A stretch of 64,000 nt of DNA, taken from Atriophallophorus winterbourni. Lineage: Eukaryota; Platyhelminthes; Trematoda; Plagiorchiida; Microphallidae. This document shows, one piece after another, positions 1-12,600 of this stretch (position 1 is its first letter; each line of letters starts with the position of its first letter). The translations under genes were made by a program, and so were the position numbers. The stretch is from NCBI GenBank assembly GCA_013407085.1, contig JACCGJ010018942.1, positions 1-64,000 on the forward strand, given 5' to 3'. The notes under the pieces are model-generated. The model was not told the DNA's origin. It saw only the letters and a list, made by a program, of their open reading frames with translations, and made no database searches.

Positions 1-209
1 GGTACAATGACGTTTGCAATAGTGAGTATAAATGCAATGTCATTGATCCCGCGAGTTAGCGAGAAAACTTGACCTAAAAATTAAATTTCCGGTTGCAATA
101 TTCCTTAAATGCGCGATTTATAACCATTTTCGAAGTCATTGGCACGCTGCTAAACTCAGATCACGCCGTCGGCGGATAACAGGACGCCCTACAACCGAGT
201 TGACTATCG

Positions 210-322
210 TTGCAAGTGCCTGCTGCGGGAGAGATGTTCCTCCAGAAAGCTGACTGTTAGTCATTCAAAAATGCGTAGAACATGAAAATTCATGCGATCG
301 TGATGTACACGTGGTCGACATC
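210..322. repeat. Dispersed repeat, copy 1 (pair with 19030-19145)
   Basis: This stretch shares blocks such as CTGCGGGAGAGAT, GAACATGAAAA and GGTCGACATCGAC, in the same order, with 19030-19145. The two copies are diverged and I cannot assign the family. I see no gene or ordered structure in the rest of 1-1216 beyond AT-rich sequence. Confidence 0.5.
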
Positions 323-1216
323 GACCCGAAGCAGGCCAATAATAATAATATTATTTGGTATATTCTATGATAATCCAAGTCATGCAACCACGAATCAGTG
401 GTTTAGGATAAAAAAGACACCAGGCTGTGGAATACAGAACGAACTTCTTCATCATGGAAAGAGTGAAACTCAATCCCCGCATAACTAATCTCGTAACTTC
501 AGTAAATGCGTTTAAACATGGGCTGAACAAACGGTTGCAGGAGCTCTTTTAGGAGGATTACCCTTAAGGCTGAATTCCTCCATAGTTATTGACAAAAATA
601 AAAAAAAATATTTGGAAAATCTTCTTGAAACACGAAAAAGCGTTTTTTTTTTCATTTTTCTTTCGTTTTTGTCGAAAGTAACTGACGTTCATTGTCTTTT
701 CATTCGATTGGACATGTAACATAGATTAGGTCTCTCACCATTCGGTGATGAGACCTCTCCCATATCTCATTCACAGATACACAGGTCTGTGCACCCTACT
801 AATTAATCCTGGTAGTGACGGGTGTTTTCAAGCACACCTCCGAAAGAATCTATGCAGTCGTTTCTACTTGGTCGTTTATCGCCATGTGATACTGATACTG
901 ACACTGCTAAACATGAACTTAATCACTGAGTTTGCAAATGTTAAGTTAATAACAATTTTTTTCGTTATCAACCGATATAGAACAATTAAGTAACGATCGT
1001 ACACATAGTAGGTTACATAAAACAGGAAAATGGATAGTTAAGTGAAAATTAACTGTAAATGCGAACGTGGAACAAATTGCAATAAAATGTTTTGCAAATA
1101 TTTGCGCCGTTCCTTATTAATGCCAAAGGAACAATGGTCAGACATGCCATTGACAGTCGGTTTTTTGAAGATGAAGTCTTGATGTGGAAAGCGATCCGCA
1201 AGACCCTATGGTAGAT

Positions 1217-1750
1217 TTATAACAGTTGAGCGTTTGCATGAAATGATCTGCGGAGATGTATACATTGCCTGGTTGGCATTACAACACTATATTTTCCGAT
1301 TTTTCGTAGTTGTACCAGAGAACAATGAGTTGTAAACTGTAACCAGAGTTTCATATGATACCTTTGATTTTTGCATGTTGAGATCTGAACTGAACACACG
1401 ATTATCCAATTTGCGTCGCTAAACACTAGTTAAAGCACGCGAACGCTTGATTGGTTCTCTTCGACAATGTTTACAGACGCAACATACGCCATGAATATTT
1501 CCATCGTTTAGGATTCGTATCACCTCTGTGGTCAAGGATTTATCACATTTTTCGCGACACGTGTTTGAACAGTTGCGGCACTTGACAGATTTGACCTCAC
1601 CACTAAACACTTTCTCACAGAGGATACATGGTTCGCAAACAGTAGATTATTTCGAAGTAATGTGTTGCTTACATCCACCGCACTTACACATTACTTTGGT
1701 CATCCATAAGCGCCTTGAGTGTTTGACCAAGGAGCACTTTGTGTTTCTGT
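1217..1750 (-). pseudogene. CR1-like retrotransposon ORF1 remnant with PHD-type zinc finger
   Basis: The minus strand encodes a cysteine-rich segment beginning near 1650 with EPCILCEKVF, then VKCRNCSNTCREKCDKSL, and ending GVCCVC near 1465. The spacing matches the C4HC3 finger encoded at 63486-63914, including the shared residues KCD at the histidine-cysteine step and the final CxxC. The histidine ligand is replaced by arginine (the R of CREKC). A stop (around 1652) and a frame change bound the open segment, and a further open piece at 1217-1426 may continue it. PHD-like fingers are typical of ORF1 proteins in CR1-like non-LTR elements. I interpret this as a broken ORF1, not a host gene. Confidence 0.6.
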
Positions 1751-4185
1751 GATTAAACATCGTGGTTCGTCGTGCGAACAAGATGTAACAATGCATTCAT
1801 GCATCACTTTGTTTAGTAGGTTGTTTTATTTTAAAGGGGTCAAATTAAAGTACAGCCAAAGCGGGAAGAAAATCGATACGACTGTGGTTGTTTTATATGT
1901 TTGTATGTAGGTTTGGCGTGAAGTGACGAGGTCTAAGTATATTTCGTCCTCAGATTAGGCCGCGAGTTGTCAGTCTCCTTTTAAGAATAAAATCGACTAC
2001 ACTTCGTGTATTCCTCTGCTTAGTTCTTGGCAGTGGCAAAACCGATTTGTAAATATGACAGCAGAAACACAGAAGCAAAATCAATGAACGAACGAAGAAC
2101 ACAGAAAACACTATTGCTACACACAAAAAAAGGTGCCCGAAATCCTGTCACTGACCCACTATATAAAATAGATGTGTTAGTATTGCCATCCTTGCTCGAC
2201 TTCAGAGAAATCGACTATTTCATCTTCTCTTGATATCATGCGCCAGAGAATGTTTTATGTTATTCTCTCTCAGGTACACATGCACCTTCCCCACTGATGC
2301 AATCGTGGCAAAAGCCATTCGTTTAACACACTGACGCTTGTCGCCCACTGAACCATCGGACACTGCTAACTACGATGAGCACTGATCGTCGTAACAAAAA
2401 TCAGAAGAGGCCCATAGCAGCCTGGATTAGTACTGAAATTTAGTTCCCTCCAGGCGATTCCGTTTCCGATAAACCATGGAGATTCGGGGAATCCTCAGCA
2501 GGAGTTGTTTTACAGTCATCTAATTCTTCGTTTTCAAGCATGTGGATTAGTTTACAACTTCTCCTACCAGTTTAGTACTAAGACCATACCAGAAGGGTGA
2601 TTCCAGCAAGCAGCTCATTTACCCCGTACGAGACGGCTTGGGCAGAACGTTAACCTCATATGAGACGTGACTATGTTTCGTTATGATCGGTTCTTCGTGT
2701 ACTGTACCAGAATAACCACTGTTGATCTTTCAATGCAGAGCTAGTGCCGTGGCTGACCTCGGGGTAACTCGTTGTACAAATACAATGTTCCAGCATGTAA
2801 TGACCTGGCACATTTTGGACTCTTCGACTGTCAATTCCAAATAAGAGTTTTCCCCTGACCAGACTTTTCTTAGCGGGTTGTGTAACAACTGTTTCATTGG
2901 ACCTAAATCCTATTAACCTTGTCGATTTTCCGTTCACGCTTGCTACGTGACTGCTCTTATGAAACGTTGTACACGTTTTGGCTACCGCGATAGAATCCTT
3001 ATGACCTGTCACTTTTCTTCTACCTTATTGAGATGTTATTGTAGTAGTCAATATACTACAATATAAGTTTGTCAAAATGATGATTGCATTCGACAGCTAA
3101 ACAAATTCAAATCTGAGCATAAGTGAAACCAATGTTACAAAGATCAACACTAGTTAGTTCAAACATAAGTCACAGCTGGGACAATGTGATTTGAAAAATT
3201 CAATTTCCAACGAACCGTAATAAGTGGAATTATTAATAAAAATAACGTTCTTACCTTCATAAATAGAGCTAAGCTTCTCGGAACATAGAGATATCGCAAT
3301 GAATTGATCTCTGAGAAGTTAGTAGATGTAAATTTTCAGCATTCAATAAAGACGAAATGAATATTACACTGTGCAGTGTGGTGCATTACCGAATTAAAGC
3401 CCGTGTCAAAGAAGAGGTAAAAGATGAAAAGCTTTATTCATTTAAAGGAATTTTAAGCGAATCATATTAATTTAACCACACAACTGTTTAATACGAATAA
3501 AGAATTTGATAGATAGAGGACAATTTGAAATTGCCAGTCACATTTAACTTCAGCTTCGGTTTCGTTCGCATCGGCTTCAAGCGTTATGGTGTAAGGTGAC
3601 AAAATGTTGGGCTGCACGGTTTTTAATATCCTCATGTAGAAGTTTTCTTACCTATTTTTCTGACCAGCGCAACAGATTTTCCATTTTCCGAAATAAAATT
3701 GCATTGCATTCAAGCAATCGGGGCATTAAACGTCCATAATTTACATAGAAACATTTTAAAAAGTTTCAAAGTCAAAAGGGTTCCATGTTATTTAAAAAAA
3801 TGCGTGGGAAAAATTAATTTTGAGCATGGCCGTTTCAAAGACCCAGCTCCAACATCAAGTCCCTCTGGGTTTGTTGATGAACCTTTAACAGTGACTTAAC
3901 GGTCCTACTTTTAGTACCACTTTTCAACTGTTTGAAAGTGCCACTGAATACAAACTTTATTGTACTACCCTGATAACACCAAACAACTAATTATTGGTTG
4001 CGGAGGATAAGTGTAGCTGATATGACCCGCACAACGCATCAGTTATTTCCAGCGTATTGAGTTTTTCAGGGGTAATTTTGTGAAGCTCTATTTAGACAAC
4101 GTGGTTCGCGTGACAAATCTGATTTAACAGTGTATTTCATCAATTTTTTGTTACTTAAGGCTATCTGAACATAATAATTTCAGAC
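1751..4185. other. Intergenic, no gene supported
   Basis: AT-rich sequence. The only long open frame is 113 codons on the minus strand at 2671-3012. It has no recognisable domain, no homologous copy in the window and no splice context that I can defend, so I leave it unassigned. Confidence 0.4.
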
Positions 4186-4186
4186 C

Positions 4187-4225
4187 GCATCTGATGACAT
4201 CAAGCCACCAGAAACCGAATGTGAA
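4187..4225 (+). ncRNA. Decayed hammerhead ribozyme (subfamily B)
   Basis: CTGATGA at 4191-4197 is followed by a 12-nt disrupted stem II region and then GAAACC at 4211-4216. Both core boxes are present at the spacing found in the copies at 14514, 14754 and 49588. Stem II is degraded, and the cleavage-site segment reads GAATG instead of GGTAG. This is probably a dead fossil copy. Confidence 0.4.
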
Positions 4226-5839
4226 GGAAATGCTTTTAGCGTCATAAAAGTTGTGAGTACTCAAATGGATATCATTCTCTGATTCCGAATTTGCGAATCG
4301 TTATTTGTTGTATGAATACTATTTATAATGGTTCTAAAGTATAATATTTTGCAAACTCCTCATTGTTTCGAAACCAATAGATCCCAATCTTTACTCGAGG
4401 ACCTTACAAACAAGAAACCGTTTTGAATCTGTTGGTGATGGGCACAACGAAAAAGATTCGATAATGTGCTTAGAAATCGGCTGGCTGAGAATCATCGTGA
4501 TTCTGCGTTTGAATTTCATGTTTTGTAGTACGAATCGTATTAACTAATCTTCATAACTTATGTTACGGGCATTTGTAATTGATATGCTGTTAAAATCTAA
4601 TTCAACAACAAGCAGTGTACTTTTATCGATTATCCGCTAGCCTTATCTACACATAGTAGTTTCGAAAGCACATTTATCTCCAGCACTTCGAGGGCTGTAT
4701 GATGTAATCATTTTCATATCAATTCCCCTGCTGAATTTTGATTTATTCCGAAAATATCCGCAAGCCTAACATTCATCACACGCAATATGAGCATTTATCA
4801 ATTCATAGTGGAAACGACGGCGTTCTTGTTAAAATTACTCTTTATGCTACTGAATATTGATAATATTCCATTCTAAGTAACGATAAAGTATCGTAAAACC
4901 TTGCATTAATGACTGAACGGATCCTCTGAAATTTGTCGGCATTGACCTATTTTACAAGTGACTTTCGTGTGGATCCGATCTAGACCATTTATCCTAATAT
5001 CCAACAGTTGAATATTTACAACTCAAAGTGACAGATATAAATCTTAATGTGGCAAGAATAACTGCGTTAGCCTAGCAGCGTATGCAGCTGGTGAAATAAT
5101 ACCAACTCTACCAAGTCGTGCTTATGAACCGGAGATATGCACTGGCCATGCTAGCCCGAACGACCTGTTACATATTTGAATTTAGGAATACTGCTCTTTC
5201 GCGGACTATAGTCAAACTGGACAATGTAACACGCACCATTAATTTTTGTGAGCTCAGATCGCATCCAATCAATAATAAAAAAGAATATGTCGTACGCAGA
5301 TCAATTCCTGTAAGTTCAGTTTAGCGTCAAACTGACACTACTATTCTAGGATGATTTTAGTCTGCTGCTTATTTCCACACACGAAGTTCTATGCGGAAAT
5401 GGGTCGTTTTGAATTTAGTTCGCTTGCTGGAATTCGATACTAGGCAACAATATCTGATTTAGAGAATGCGATTATTAATAAAATGGAGCAATTATTCGTC
5501 AATAAACAAAGTCAGATCTTTGACAGTTTGATACGGGACGGCTCGTAAACATGCTGCATGCGCAATACAAACCAGAAAACCTACTTGAAATACGACAATA
5601 ATATACTCATATGTCATGATCCAAATTATGTTGAATCAAACGGATCACATATGAATTAACACATATATTTCATAGCCTGAAGTGCAATGTTGTGCGAGAC
5701 CAAACAAGTTTCTTTCAAATGTTCACATTCTGACTCAACACTGGAGAAGAAATACCGAAAAGACCAACAACAACAACATTAGTAAACCCACAAAAATTCG
5801 AATGATGTGACAATTGCTCGACAATTTCTAGATGACAAG

Positions 5840-6442
5840 ATGGCTCAAACACGAAAAGATAAAAGACCGCACCAGCCAGTGGACGAAATAAAATTTGATA
5901 ATGTTGGTCCACGAGGCCCAACAAGGCGAGAGCTCGAACGAAACTGATGAACACTCGACAACTCAGATGAAACGGTGCGTAAAATATTGGGTTGACTTAA
6001 AGTTTTACCTAGTAGAGCCGACCGTGTGATTCGTTCTATATTATGCACTAAGTGTCGTCTTTTTGCGCGATTCGGGCTTGAGCATGGTTAAGTGTTGGCT
6101 CATTATCATCAAAAGTGATACATAAGACACTATACGTGTGGACGGGAATCAGGGTTAGCTTTGGATCGAATTACACGCAGGTGGGTACCAACAATGTAAT
6201 AGAAGTATGGACCTGAAACGCGACTTCACCTATATCGGGTTTTGCGTTGTCACGCTGAATAAGAACACAAAGTTTTAATAAAAGGAGCATACGAAATAAT
6301 TGATTCTATTAATGACACACATTGTGCTGTTGTAAATGAATTGCTAACGGACAATTTTTGATTGCTCGCGATGCTAGTTATCGACGAAAACTCATTGTTG
6401 ATAGTTGAACGTTTGTTTTGCATGAGGGTGAATGGCAACTGA
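5840..6442 (+). pseudogene. 200-codon decayed reading frame, unknown protein
   Basis: From ATG 5840 to TGA 6440-6442 one frame reads through 200 codons with nine in-frame stops but no frameshift. The translation looks protein-like: it opens MAQTRKDKRPHQPVDEIKF, continues with basic segments such as RGPTRRELERN, then SRADRVIRSIL and LALDRITRRWVPTM. Every interrupted stretch keeps the same phase, so decay was by substitution. I do not recognise the family. A retroelement gag/ORF1 or a host retropseudogene are both possible. It ends 39 bases from the stop codon of the kinase gene on the other strand, so it would lie in that gene's 3' UTR or just beyond it, in antisense. Confidence 0.5.
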
Positions 6443-6480
6443 TCCAAATGATTGATCGTGTGAGATTACCAAGAAAGTTT

Positions 6481-6622
6481 TCAGCATGTCAACGTGTGGA
6501 GATCAGGATTGATGTGAAGCTGGCGGCGTGAGCCTCCATGATTCAAAAGACATTGAAATATTTGTGCAAAATCGGGTCGCAATTCCGGTCGGGCGTTCCA
6601 TGATTGTTGCATCAATACACCG
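6481..6622 (-). CDS. RTK terminal exon (end of kinase C-lobe and stop)
   Basis: Acceptor CTTTCGGTTTTAG precedes base 6622. One base completes the split codon from the 8522 donor (AT plus C, Ile). The exon encodes [18 protein letters not shown], the last kinase subdomain with its conserved arginine, then a short tail of about 26 residues and TGA at 6483-6481. Tryptophan follows serine (QQSW) where most tyrosine kinases have CW. There are no long C-terminal phosphotyrosine motifs, so the tail is unusually short unless alternative 3' exons exist. Confidence 0.85.
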
Positions 6623-9600
6623 CTAAAACCGAAAGATCTAAGATGTGAAGCTGCAACTTACATGAAAACAAAGGTCCTCGAGTAACACTTGCCAATGCAA
6701 GAGTCTCAAAATAAGTGATAATTAAATAACTTTCTAACAGAAGCAAATGCATCTTGCTTGCTTTCAACAAAAACGTGGCTTACACAATATTTACAGCTAC
6801 ACTAATATTAACAATTAATATTATTTCTGATTCAGCTAAAGCGATCAGTCGTAAAGCAAAGAAATAAACTGCATTAAATACATGTTGCTGTTAATGAAAA
6901 TACGATGGGATTTAGGATTCTAACACGATTTCAAATGCATCAAGGAAGTAAAGAAAACAGACAAACAAGTGGAATTCCGTGCTGAAATATTGGCTATAAA
7001 AATAAATTTCATTGCAAGGAATCTAAGCTAGTAATTTTGATCATTTACAGGTTCTTAGCGATAGAAAAAATGAAGATATGCTATCAAGTATACGGTTATC
7101 TTGTTTTCTGATGAGTTGTTGTAAACATGTGGAAGATATTTTGGTGAAGACTAACGCATCAAAATCTACCTAGGTTTGATGAATCACAGTTGAACAACAA
7201 AACGTTCGATAACCGTTGAATGTGTGCTAGCAACTAGTCAAACGAAAAGCGTTCTAATTATTTAAATACTCATTTGCATGCATTTACATCACACACTCCA
7301 CGACCGGTTTCGTGCTGATTGCGCTCATCAGATAGGGACAGTTGGATTAGGATCCACATGCGCTTGAAACAGTGGAATAACGGTAAACAAGTTGCGCTTG
7401 TAGGCCAATGTTGGATAAGGTTGGTACTATCACACTGTTTAATCACATGGGCCCAAATACATATAGATAAGTATGAAACCCATGATCATGAACAAAAATG
7501 CTCGTTTGCATACATTTCCATTACACACCCAAAATATGTTCTGAATATTTTTAATCGATGCCAATAAATTAAATTCTGTCGTAAAAATTATGGAAAATAA
7601 AACGAGCAAGTCAAATCCTTGTAAATTGTTCGCTTTGAATGCTGGGATACGATTATGTACTGAATGAATCATTCGTATTGGGTTGTGCATCGTTTCATTT
7701 CGATTCTAAACAATATAAAACCTCTCTTAAATATTAAGGTTAACACGATTTATTTCACTCGATCATGCCCACAGCCTGTGATCAAGGTTGGCAAATATTA
7801 ATCAATCGATGAGTAAATTGTTTGAGATAAACATTAAATTAACCGATTTTCCGATGTTCCAAATTATAAAACAACAATCCGAGAATAACAGGTCACAAGA
7901 GAAGCAATATAATCTCGAGCGTCTTGTGATTACTAAATCGCAGAAATGAACATAGCCCACAACAATACTTTGAAATTTAAACGTTTGTGAGCGAAGTAAG
8001 GCATTTCTATAAATTAGAATCGAACAGTTGTACAATCACATGCACACGCGCGTGAATATTGTGAAAAGCGATGGCTCAAAAAATTATCCGGTTTTGCAAG
8101 GCTTCCATCTTACACTCCACGATCGGTTTTGTTTGCTGCTTTGTCGATATTAGGTAACTGCAGTATGAATAGGGCTTCTGTGGCTTGGAACAGTGGAGAA
8201 ATGGTAAATAAAGTTCAAATTTGTAGACCACTTGTTCAAACTTAAGCAAACACACAAGTGCTTCAAAACACACTGATACCGATCGTACCTAATGAGTTCA
8301 GACAGTACCAATCAATGGTGCAATGTATGAAAGAAAAGCCTAGATATAATTTGTCTTATGAAACAGTGGTGAGATATTGGAGTTCGTTCGTTAATAAAGA
8401 AGGTAATTTTAAAGCAATGTTGGATTATTCATGTAAATTATGCACAACATGTGCAGCTGTTCATTCTAGTTTACTGGGAAATTCACAACGCGAAGTATAC
8501 TGGTAACAGGTGAAACATTACATGTAATCCGGGCAAATGGGAGGTTGCGAGAGGCGATATCCTTGTTCTACAATGTGTTGGACTTGATCCAAAGTAAACC
8601 GTTGGTATGGAGTTCCACCAAGTGTGAAGACTTCCCAAAGCAAAATCCCATATGACCATCTAGAATTATGATTAAACACATTCATTTTGTTTTGACATAT
8701 GCATGAATAAAAAAAACTAATCACTACGACGTTTCAAAGCTTGATTTCACGTTAGGAAACGAATATACAACATGACGACAGAACGTACATTTATAGAAAT
8801 AAATATGTATGCAATCGGTTATAGCAGTTTCGGGTCAGACCAAAGGTAATTGTCAGGGCAAGGAACATGACTTAATCACATTTCACATACCATCTGGAAG
8901 ATTAAAAGCAACATCCAGTGCATGGCGATAAGTTCTTGCAGAGTATGAGGGCTGACATGCAACGTATGAGCATCAAGCAGCTCAATGCTTCACAAAATGC
9001 CCCACAGAATAAAAGTTTTAGAAATAACTTTGATTCACGGGATGTAGAATCAAATGATTATTGTGATTGGGTGAAAGCCGACTAATCATGTGGTCGTATG
9101 CGACCCCATTATCGGGATTAATTTGCGTCGAGCTTTAATAAAATAACGTTGAATGTGTTGAGTGCGTAACATCATTTAGGAGGCAATTTCAAAAGAATAA
9201 AACGCATTGAATGTTAAAACATGCAGCCGTTCCGTCTGTGACGTCGGAAATCCAAAACTCAAGTGTGATCTTTTGAGTTGCTGGTTGCTCGACTTTGGAA
9301 TAGTTTACCGTAGGACGCGATATGATGTTGAGTATGTTGTAGTCAAGGTTCGATTCCCTCATGTTTCTTATTCACGCGAGAGTTCACGTGCTCAATCCTC
9401 TTAGTGCACAGCAGGTTTATGAAAAACCGTTGACATGTTCATTGGCTTGAGTATATGGAACTTTTCATGATTTGTGTTTCATTTCTGACCAAGCTCCTGC
9501 ACCCGAGCTCGCTTTATTAAGAAGAGCTGTCGGACTCGAGCTCAACTAAACATTACTCCTTGGCACATTAGCAAACTGTGGTTATTTGACTTGGGAAGAT

Positions 9601-12600
9601 CAGCAGACTGTTACCAAGACAATGAAGAAAGCGTTAGAGTCTAACGGCATTATGAAGGTTACATGGAATAATGTTGTCGAATAAATAATGGAGTGTTTGT
9701 ATCTTACAATTACACAGCCGTTATTATATATGGTTAAGAACGTGTTGGAAGATAATAGTATTCATACTGGATATCCGTATATGTAGAGCACGAAAATAAA
9801 CCCCTATTAGAAATTACCAAGGGGCCAGGCAAAACGAAGATTATACACGAATCGCCATGTTAAAGATTAAGAATTTACAGAAATAAATTTAGGAATTTGA
9901 TCGTTTTATCGTATTTTCGAATCTTTCAGTAATAAACATTAATTAACTTAATTTATTCAAACATAAATGATTTCATGTAGAAGTGAGAATGTTTTCATCG
10001 GATTTCCTAAACAATTATGTTGCCATAATGAGAAGTTGCTGTCTCATTAACTCTCTGTAAACACAAGTTCGGCACTTTCTTGCCACGTTGGTCTCATGGG
10101 TCAGAAAATCTTGCATAAAAAACTCAAATCAAACCGCGCACTGTTCGCGTGCATCATGTGTTATCTCTCCATCGAGCCAGTTCCTGAAGATCAACAGAAA
10201 GTTACCACGTGATTTACTTCAGGCAAATCTCACTTGACACGGCAAGTATACTCTGCCCCGAACAACTAACCGAGTGTTGATAATCTAGCTTAAACTTTGT
10301 CTATGAAACGAATCAAGATTAAGTGTGGGGTGCCGCATATCGTTATGTCTGTTTGTGCTGTACTGTCTTTTCATGTTACAAACTCGCAACCATATATAAA
10401 AGCATTCATTTCCGATTATAGCCTTATACTTCATCAACATATTGTTTAAAGCCCAAATCTCTTATCTGCTTACTCTCTTCTCGTTGTGTTTTCCATAATA
10501 TATACACTACGATTTCAACAATTTGTGGCTGATCAGATGTCTATCGCTTTAATTTTTGGGAATACCAACAAAGAGTTGAAGTTGCTTGTTTCAGATACGA
10601 CTCTGTCTACAGACCAGGAACACAGAACCATGTTGCTTTCACGCGGATTTTGCGCATCAGTCAACGATGGTTCGAATTTAAAGAAACATCATTATTCACT
10701 TTGTCACCCCGGTTTCACTCGCATGACTCACTTCGCCCGTTCACGCAATTTAAACTATTCTGTTAACCATAAAAAACAAATGACCAGCTCTTGTCGACTA
10801 TGGGCTGAATTCAAAGTTGAATTTTGCAGGCTTCCACACGTTGACCTGATCAAAGCCACATAACCGTTCGAGCGCTTGAGCATCGATTTTAAGAGACCTC
10901 TCCTATCTGCCAATCGGAACCGGATGTTGCTTACGATGATCGAGGAATGTTCCCGGTCGTACTATAGGCTGTTCTGCGGTAAGGTCAAATCAGTGGTGGG
11001 GGTTGACTATTACTTAATCATGTTCCTTGTCCTGACTATCACCCTTGGTCTGACGAACCTTCCTTTGTCAGAAGTGAAACGTTACCCCAAAACTTCTCTA
11101 ACAGATTGCACTCAAATTTCTTTGCATTATGAATACACGATCGGTCCCAAACATGTTCCAATCGATTGCTTCCCAGTTTCCATTTACGTCGACATCGACG
11201 ACCGTCAATCGATTTGTTTTCCATGTTTGAGATGTCATCCTATGTTCATTCTGACCCAGGGTCTTTATTCATGTCGACCGAACTTCGTGATTTTCTACAC
11301 TCAAAAGGTTTAGCAACCAGCCATTCTACCCCGTACAATCCGCAGTCTAATGGTCAAGTTGAACACTTGAATGCTACCTTGTGGAAAAGTATATTTTGTC
11401 GTTGAAGTCTAACGATCTAGAAGTGAAACATTCGGAAGCCGTACTACCAAATGCCCTTCATTCTATCAGATCCTTATTGCGCACAAGTACAGTACAAGCG
11501 AGCCGAGTGTTAATGCGCAATAATCAACGCCATAGTAAATACGAGCCATTAGCTGAAGAGGTGAAACTGATTAACTGCAATCCAAATAATGCGAAGGTAC
11601 ATCTTCTTAACTGCTAAGAAGAGTCGGTGTCGCTTCGACAACTTTCAACCATCGAGGAGCAACATGATGAGATCATTCAAAATCCGAAAAATGCCTCTTC
11701 TGAAACTCCATGTAAACCAAGAACCTAACGAGAGTCTCAATGAACTTATCTGTCGACAACAACGCGTCCGACAATATGATCTGAGGAGCGGTGCAACTTA
11801 ACAAGCCAAAACTACTGATGGCTATCATTATTCGAGGCAGGGAGAATGTCATATATCATTATGTCTGTTTGTGTTGTACTCTCTTTTATGTTATAAACTC
11901 GTAACCATATATTATAGCATCCATTTCCGTTTATAGGCTTATATTGTATCAACAAGTTATTTAAAGCCCAACTCTCGGATCTTCTTACTCTCTACCCGTT
12001 GCGAGGACAACAATATATTGAATCACGATTAAGTTAATTAAACTTACACATCTGATTTCTTGGAGAATTTTTGTGTCCGGAGAACTTCTGGGGCCAGCCA
12101 TTTCAACGGAATGGCCCTCTATTTTAGAAAACAAGCGAATAGTTTATCAGTCTCGCATCATGACGTTAATATAGCGAAAATTTTGTTGCTATTTGATAAA
12201 CACAACTTTACAACTGTGAAATTTATCATGGATACATACCGTATATTCACATTTACTGCACAACCTTGAAATAATGATTCTTAAAAAGTGCAAGTGCTGT
12301 ATGAAGACTCTAATATTGCATTTAAAATAATAAATAGTAAACATAGACAGCTTATTTATGGCGCAAAAGTGTTGTCGGTTATACAAAGAATGGATTACAT
12401 GTATACGCCGAATGCAAGGTTTTGTAAAATCTTTGAGACCGATCGGGAAACCATATTTATGAACATAATATTTGTAATGAATCTGTTTGAGAACATTTTG
12501 ATAACGCTTCGCTTATAACTGAGAAACTTTGTTCGAAAAAGTGTCATTACAAACAGACCTCGGACTGAGATTGCATTTAACGATCAATCCTAATTTGACT

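Larger units (their letters stand above)
10310..12034 (+). mobile_element. Internally deleted gypsy (CsRn1-like) LTR retrotransposon
   Basis: Two related LTRs (about 10325-10505 and 11847-12019) enclose only integrase-related sequence. Gag, protease, reverse transcriptase and RNase H are missing. A purine-rich tract at 11834-11846 immediately precedes the 3' LTR. The element is flanked by GAATCAAGATTAAGT (10310-10324) and GAATCACGATTAAGT (12020-12034), 14 of 15 identical. That is longer than a usual LTR target duplication, so part may be terminal element sequence. It lies in an RTK intron, antisense to the kinase gene. Confidence 0.75.

Noticed and set aside
2671..3012. 113-codon minus-strand frame as a downstream kinase exon
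   Set aside because: A phase-consistent terminal exon with the expected kinase ending is already present at 6481-6622.
7111..7140. CTGATGAG at 7111 as a hammerhead core
   Set aside because: No GAAA box or stem II follows; chance match.
8880..8960. Candidate exon for the kinase APE region
   Set aside because: No WxAPE-like translation; the real exon was found at 12048-12118.
9280..9365. tRNA gene around the B-box motif
   Set aside because: No A box, acceptor stem or anticodon arm can be folded.
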